Of a DNA stretch of 64,000 nucleotides, positions 60,489 to 64,000 are shown piece after piece (the stretch's first letter is position 1; the number at the start of each line of letters is the position of its first letter). The DNA lies in assembly GCA_002711845.1 (NCBI GenBank), contig PASF01000001.1, forward strand, positions 594,839 through 658,838, in the 5' to 3' direction. The position numbers were made by a program, and so were the translations under genes. The stretch comes from Gammaproteobacteria bacterium (GTDB lineage Bacteria > Pseudomonadota > Gammaproteobacteria > Pseudomonadales > Pseudohongiellaceae). Below the pieces are notes generated by a model. It saw nothing but the letters and a program-made list of their open reading frames with translations. It ran no database searches and was not told the DNA's origin.

Positions 60489-61001
60489 ATGACTGAGACA
60501 CGCCGTATTTACGTCGCAGATCTGGCCGCTTACAACAGTAATGTTCTGCACGGCAAGTGGATTGAGGTTTCCGATGATCCGGATTCGATTCGAGATGAAA
60601 TTCAAGCAATGCTCCAAGCGTCACCAATGGCAGGGGCTGAAGAACATGTTATACACGATTATGAGGGCTTTGCAGGTTACCCCGTAGCTGAGTATGAAAG
60701 CATTGAGGCTTTGTGCCAAGTTGCTGATTATTTATCTAAATTTCCGGAATTCGGCGGTGAACTACTAAATTTACTTGGAGATTGGGATGAAGCTCGCAGG
60801 GTCGCTGATGAGGGCCATTGTGGGTATTATGCATCGCTGGCTGATTACGCAGAGGAATTGACTGAGCAATGTGGTGAGGTCCCTGAGCATTTAGCACCCT
60901 ATTTAGACTATGAGTCCATGGGGCGTGATATGGAGCTAAACGGAGACCTATTGGTTATCGAGGTTGGTTTTGAAAGAATCCATGTTTTCCACAATATCTA
61001 G
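60489..61001 (+). CDS. ardA: ArdA antirestriction protein
   Basis: A 170-aa acidic DNA mimic that blocks type I restriction enzymes when a mobile element enters a new host. The ArdA start TRRIYVADLAAYNSNVLHGK is clear, followed by an elongated, strongly acidic chain with few basic residues. Length is normal for the family. GAGG lies about eight bases before the ATG. It is read opposite to the neighbouring genes and is preceded by several inverted repeats that could allow early expression. Its place in an element with relaxase and integrase agrees with its known role. Confidence 0.93.
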   Translation: MTETRRIYVADLAAYNSNVLHGKWIEVSDDPDSIRDEIQAMLQASPMAGAEEHVIHDYEGFAGYPVAEYESIEALCQVADYLSKFPEFGGELLNLLGDWDEARRVADEGHCGYYASLADYAEELTEQCGEVPEHLAPYLDYESMGRDMELNGDLLVIEVGFERIHVFHNI

Positions 61002-61020
61002 TTTACACACAAACGAGACG

Positions 61021-61518
61021 TCAGGACTCGCGTAGCTTGCGGGTCCGCGCCAGTTTTTCTAGAATCGACTTGTTACGCTGGTCAGAGATCGGTGCAGTAG
61101 TGGGCTCGGTGCTCGATCTGGTCTTGTTTCTCTCGCTTCCTGAACGAATACCGGCCGGCCCGTTCGGCTTATAATCTGGAGTTACGCGGCGGTCGGCGGC
61201 GGTTTGCACGGATGATTCGCTCGGAAATGTCTGCCTGCTTGACGGGATAGGACGTGCTCGCTGTGTTTCCCTCGCCTGGAGGCGCTTTAGCTGTCGGGTG
61301 ACAGCGCTGCGAACATGATCGGAGGAAATGATGCTGCCGTCGGGGCGACGCGCTCCGGCTGCAGTCAAGGCGTTGGCGATTTGCGGCCAGGTTGCGCCGG
61401 ACTCGCGCAAACCTCGAAATAGATCCAGATCGGCCCGAACGGCTCGATCAAATGGGACATGACCCAGAGGCCCACTCAGACTCTCAGCAAAAGCACTGAG
61501 CCTAATATCCAGCGTCAA
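61021..61518 (-). CDS. hypothetical protein, 5' end disrupted by IS21 insertion
   Basis: A basic protein of up to 165 residues. The first about 65 residues contain a helix-turn-helix-like segment (SGATWPQIANALTAAGARRP), followed by an Arg/Ser/Thr-rich tail. The open frame starts with a TTG at 61518, inside the IS21-family terminal repeat, and no natural start follows, so the original beginning was probably lost when the IS landed at about 61508. The original function is unknown; the region resembles small DNA-binding proteins of conjugative elements only in a general way. Confidence 0.5.
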   Translation of the reverse strand: MTLDIRLSAFAESLSGPLGHVPFDRAVRADLDLFRGLRESGATWPQIANALTAAGARRPDGSIISSDHVRSAVTRQLKRLQARETQRARPIPSSRQTFPSESSVQTAADRRVTPDYKPNGPAGIRSGSERNKTRSSTEPTTAPISDQRNKSILEKLARTRKLRES

Positions 61519-61565
61519 CTATCTTGTCCGGTTCAGCGTCAATTATCTTGGCCGGTTGACGCCGT

Positions 61566-62321
61566 TTAGTTCTTCTCCTTTTTCAGGGCGGTTTTGCGTC
61601 GATAGCTGTCTCCTTCACAATGGATAATGGTTGCGTGATGTACCAGTCTGTCGATGGCGGCCACCGTCATGACCGTATCGTCAAACAGTTGGTCCCAGTC
61701 TTCAAAGCTCTGGTTTGATGTGATGATCAGGCTGCCGCGTTCGTAACGATGAGCGATCAACTCAAACAGCACACTGCTTTCCTGCTCGGTTTTACGCACA
61801 TAACCGATGTCGTCAACGATCAGCACCGCGTAGCGATCCAGTTTGTTCAGCGCATCACTGAGCCGCAGCTCCGCCTTGGCCTGTTGCAGTAGTTGGACCA
61901 GCAGCGTGGCCGGCATAAACTTGACCCGCACACCGTGCTCGACCAAGGCGTATCCCAGCGCACTGGCCAGATGGGTTTTGCCAACGCCACTGGCACCAAA
62001 GAGCAACACATTATCACCGCGACTGACCCACTGGCGCTCGTTGATCAGGGTGTGGATCTGCACCGGTTGCACGCCTTTGACAGCCTTGAAGTCGTAGTCG
62101 CCCAGGCGTTTACCGGCAGGCAGCATCGCCTCATGCAGATAACGTTTGAGGCGCTTATCCTCGCGGATGTTCAGCTCCATCAGGCAAAGCTCATGCAGGT
62201 ACTGCTGGGGTGTCCACTGCTGGCTGATTGCTTTGGTGGCCATGCTCTGCCAGTTCTCTTTCATGCTGGCCAGGCGCAGTTGTTTTAACATCAAGGGCAA
62301 GGCTGCTGTTGTACTACTCAT
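61566..62321 (-). CDS. istB: IS21-family ATP-binding helper protein IstB
   Basis: A 251-aa DnaC/IstB-type AAA+ ATPase that assists the transposase in selecting and capturing target DNA. Walker A is GASGVGKT at residues 109-116, and Walker B is the VLIVDDIGYV stretch. The ATG overlaps the end of istA (ATGA), the usual translational coupling of this family. Length is standard. It appears intact. Confidence 0.96.
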   Translation of the reverse strand: MSSTTAALPLMLKQLRLASMKENWQSMATKAISQQWTPQQYLHELCLMELNIREDKRLKRYLHEAMLPAGKRLGDYDFKAVKGVQPVQIHTLINERQWVSRGDNVLLFGASGVGKTHLASALGYALVEHGVRVKFMPATLLVQLLQQAKAELRLSDALNKLDRYAVLIVDDIGYVRKTEQESSVLFELIAHRYERGSLIITSNQSFEDWDQLFDDTVMTVAAIDRLVHHATIIHCEGDSYRRKTALKKEKN

Positions 62322-63841
62322 GCAGCCACCCCGGGTGCGATCAGGAGGTTGTACTGGGACAGCGCGTGCTGGCTGACCGTGATCTCAGGTATCGGTTGCG
62401 GGTCACCCAGAAAGCGTTTTTCGCATTGCAGCAAGCAAGGGAACTGACCCTGACCAAGCTGATTCAGAACGTATCGACCCAGCGCCTGTTCTTCATCACT
62501 TTTGTGCGCCAGATGCAGCAGGCGCACCATCAGGTAACAGGCTCGATCAGCATCGTGATGTTGTTCAAGCCAGCGCCAGATCTGTTGGTAATCCCCACCG
62601 GGGATCAGCTCGTCACGCCAGCGATAGTGACGCAGCGCTCGCGGCTTTTTAACCAGGGACTCAATGACGTGCCGGTAATTGACGCTGTGCAGCCGCTGCT
62701 GGTTACGCGCAAACAGCCGTTGCAAGGTCAAGGTGTGGGTGCCGCTGCAAAATAGCTCCAGCCGATCATCGAACACCCGTAGCAGCACTCTGGCATGGTT
62801 CAGGCGCGATGGGACGGTATAGGTTACCCGCTTGAAGGTGATCGTACTGGTGCGCGAGACGCGCACCATGTGTTCAGTGTAATTGACGCTGGCAGCCAGA
62901 GGCAGCGGTTGTAATTGTCGCTGCTCGATCTGGAAGGCGCTGTCGATGCGCCGATTATGGCGGGCGACAATTTGAGCAACGAACCGGGCGTATTCCTCGC
63001 GGCTGCCAAATTCAACGCTGCCGCGGATTTGCAGCGCCCGCATCAGACGCGGCTTCAAGTGCCCATGGGGCGCCTCAATGGCGCCATTCTCGTGGGCCAG
63101 GCCCCGGTTGTTACGTGTCGGTTTAACATTGTAGTGTTGGCAGAACTGGGCATAGTTGTCGGTAAAGTCATCTTGCTCGGCGCGGTTTTTATAGGCTGCA
63201 CTCAGACTGTCGGTGCGCTGCTCTTTAGGAACGCCGCCGCTGGCCTGGTATGCGCGGCTTAGCCCGCTGGCCAGTGCTGTGTAACTTTCTGCGCCCCACA
63301 CCGGCTCTGCGTAGGCCCATCGACTGTAAACCAGTCGGTAATGGAACAGCATGTGGGGCGTCGCTTCCCCGGCTATGAGCACAGGCGCTTCCACCCAGGT
63401 AAAGTCTGCGATGCCTTGCTCACCAGGGAAGTGCTCCTGAGGAAAGACTACCGGTAGATCGGGGCCGTGTAATTGTCGCCAGTCATTGACCCGTCGCTCC
63501 AGTGTGCGACGGCTACGGGTGTCGAACTTGTCCGCGTGGAACTCGCACAGGTGCTCGAATATATCGATCGCGGGCAAATCGGGTATCTGGTTCAGCAGCG
63601 GCACCACGATGGGCTTCCATACATTGACCAGAGGATCCTGACGGGTACGCCAGGCTCTCTTCTTGGCCACCGGCTGATGTGCTCTGGAATCAATGCGCCG
63701 AGCCGTGCGCTCAGACAGCCCGGCCTTGGCCGCTGACACCGTCTGTGTATGTGATTTTCGGTATTCCATATATAACCTGACTTGTTGATCTGTAACATGT
63801 TTACCCGACACAGCGATTCCTCCATTGCTGTGTCGAACCAT
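62318..63841 (-). CDS. istA: IS21-family transposase IstA
   Basis: A 507-aa transposase of the DDE type. An N-terminal helix-turn-helix (QTVSAAKAGLSERTARRI) is followed by the retroviral-integrase-like core with IADFTWVEAPV (first Asp), the second Asp in the TDSLSAAY region and Glu in HENGAIEAPHG (third acidic residue). A beta-barrel C-terminal domain follows. Length matches the family. The start codon lies within 60 bp of the right IS end. It appears intact, so the element may still be active. Confidence 0.95.
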   Translation of the reverse strand: MVRHSNGGIAVSGKHVTDQQVRLYMEYRKSHTQTVSAAKAGLSERTARRIDSRAHQPVAKKRAWRTRQDPLVNVWKPIVVPLLNQIPDLPAIDIFEHLCEFHADKFDTRSRRTLERRVNDWRQLHGPDLPVVFPQEHFPGEQGIADFTWVEAPVLIAGEATPHMLFHYRLVYSRWAYAEPVWGAESYTALASGLSRAYQASGGVPKEQRTDSLSAAYKNRAEQDDFTDNYAQFCQHYNVKPTRNNRGLAHENGAIEAPHGHLKPRLMRALQIRGSVEFGSREEYARFVAQIVARHNRRIDSAFQIEQRQLQPLPLAASVNYTEHMVRVSRTSTITFKRVTYTVPSRLNHARVLLRVFDDRLELFCSGTHTLTLQRLFARNQQRLHSVNYRHVIESLVKKPRALRHYRWRDELIPGGDYQQIWRWLEQHHDADRACYLMVRLLHLAHKSDEEQALGRYVLNQLGQGQFPCLLQCEKRFLGDPQPIPEITVSQHALSQYNLLIAPGVAA

Positions 63842-63903
63842 ATCAGATCAACCGGCCAAGATAATTGTCGCTAGACCGGCCAAGTTAATTGTCGCTTAAT
63901 AGC

Positions 63904-64000
63904 ATGAAAGAGCTTGAGCAGGAGAATGCCCGACTCAAACGCATGTATGCCGAGGAGAAGCTTAAAGCTGAGATCGTGACTGAGGCGCTCGAAAAAAAGT
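63904..64000 (+). pseudogene. partial IS3-family OrfA (cut by the IS21 element and by the window edge)
   Basis: The last 97 bases encode MKELEQENARLKRMYAEEKL and then KAEIVTEALEKK, the leucine-zipper end of IS3-type OrfA proteins, after which OrfB normally follows by frameshift. The N-terminal helix-turn-helix part is absent because the IS21 element lies immediately upstream. It is possible that the beginning lies elsewhere, but it is not found on the other side of the IS21. Confidence 0.75.

Larger units (their letters stand above)
61508..63896. mobile_element. IS21-family insertion sequence (istA-istB)
   Basis: About 2.39 kb. The ends carry related terminal repeats in inverted orientation: a 49-bp stretch from 61511 with two repeat units (each ending CTTG-T/G-CCGG) matches, with a few mismatches, the reverse complement of 63848-63896. 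A TAATA pentamer flanks both ends (61503-61507 and 63897-63901), a possible target duplication. The exact left tip is uncertain by a few bases. Inside are istB and istA overlapping by ATGA, in the normal family order. Confidence 0.88.

Noticed and set aside
62325..62335. CCGGGTGCGA near the istA end, similar to the tRNA 3' end
   Set aside because: Only a short part of the tRNA end is matched and it lies inside IS21 coding sequence, so it is not the missing attachment site.

Overview
The window looks like a chromosomal segment of a marine or halotolerant gammaproteobacterium. The support is a complete ectABC ectoine cluster, two PQQ-dependent dehydrogenases, a TAXI-type TRAP transporter, SLC13 and sodium-coupled carriers, many envelope lipoproteins, and GC-rich coding sequence with Shine-Dalgarno starts. 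I cannot name the genus from sequence alone. No rRNA or CRISPR array was seen.

Positions 1-50,690 are core-type DNA. From the left: a beta-carbonic anhydrase cut by the window edge; a secreted PQQ sugar dehydrogenase; copC-copD; a Na/phosphate cotransporter behind a well-formed Pho box; a Bcr/CflA-type MFS pump; a five-gene MoxR / transglutaminase / DUF58 / small membrane protein / TPR operon; a TAXI-TRAP pair; two SLC13 permeases flanking a NIPSNAP protein; and a tightly packed seven-gene minus-strand operon at 21,606-31,040. That operon holds an M16 lipoprotein protease, an ABC-2 transporter, a PDZ lipoprotein, two FG-GAP propeller proteins and a small membrane protein, and I do not recognise it as a named system. 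Then follow a ferredoxin-NADP reductase, a dicarboxylate symporter, an RND (MMPL) / LolA-like / DUF1302 triad, a DUF4156 lipoprotein, an SDR, a nitroreductase, a pseudo-receiver plus membrane protein pair, ectABC, a quinoprotein with an N-terminal cytochrome c, an M48 protease with repeats, and a CHASE-PAS-GGDEF diguanylate cyclase.

At 50,745-50,821 lies tRNA-Arg (anticodon TCG), with a tyrosine integrase starting 25 bp beyond its 3' end. From there to the right edge the DNA is an integrated mobile element. It contains integrase, a putative excisionase, a MobF (TrwC/TraI-like) relaxase-helicase, a TrwB/TraD-like coupling ATPase, a small membrane protein, a ParA-like ATPase, an unknown 422-aa protein, a KfrA-like gene cut short by an IS3-type remnant, ardA antirestriction, and an IS21-family element (istA-istB) next to a partial IS3 orfA. 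No type IV secretion genes are visible, so it is either a mobilizable element or an ICE whose transfer channel lies beyond the window. A 13-14 bp sequence recurs 63-77 bp upstream of the start codons of three separate operons of this element. That suggests coordinated control.

The recurring themes are envelope and periplasm work (metal handling, export, proteolysis, transglutaminase), solute transport with osmoprotection, and a self-contained DNA-transfer module in the tRNA gene.
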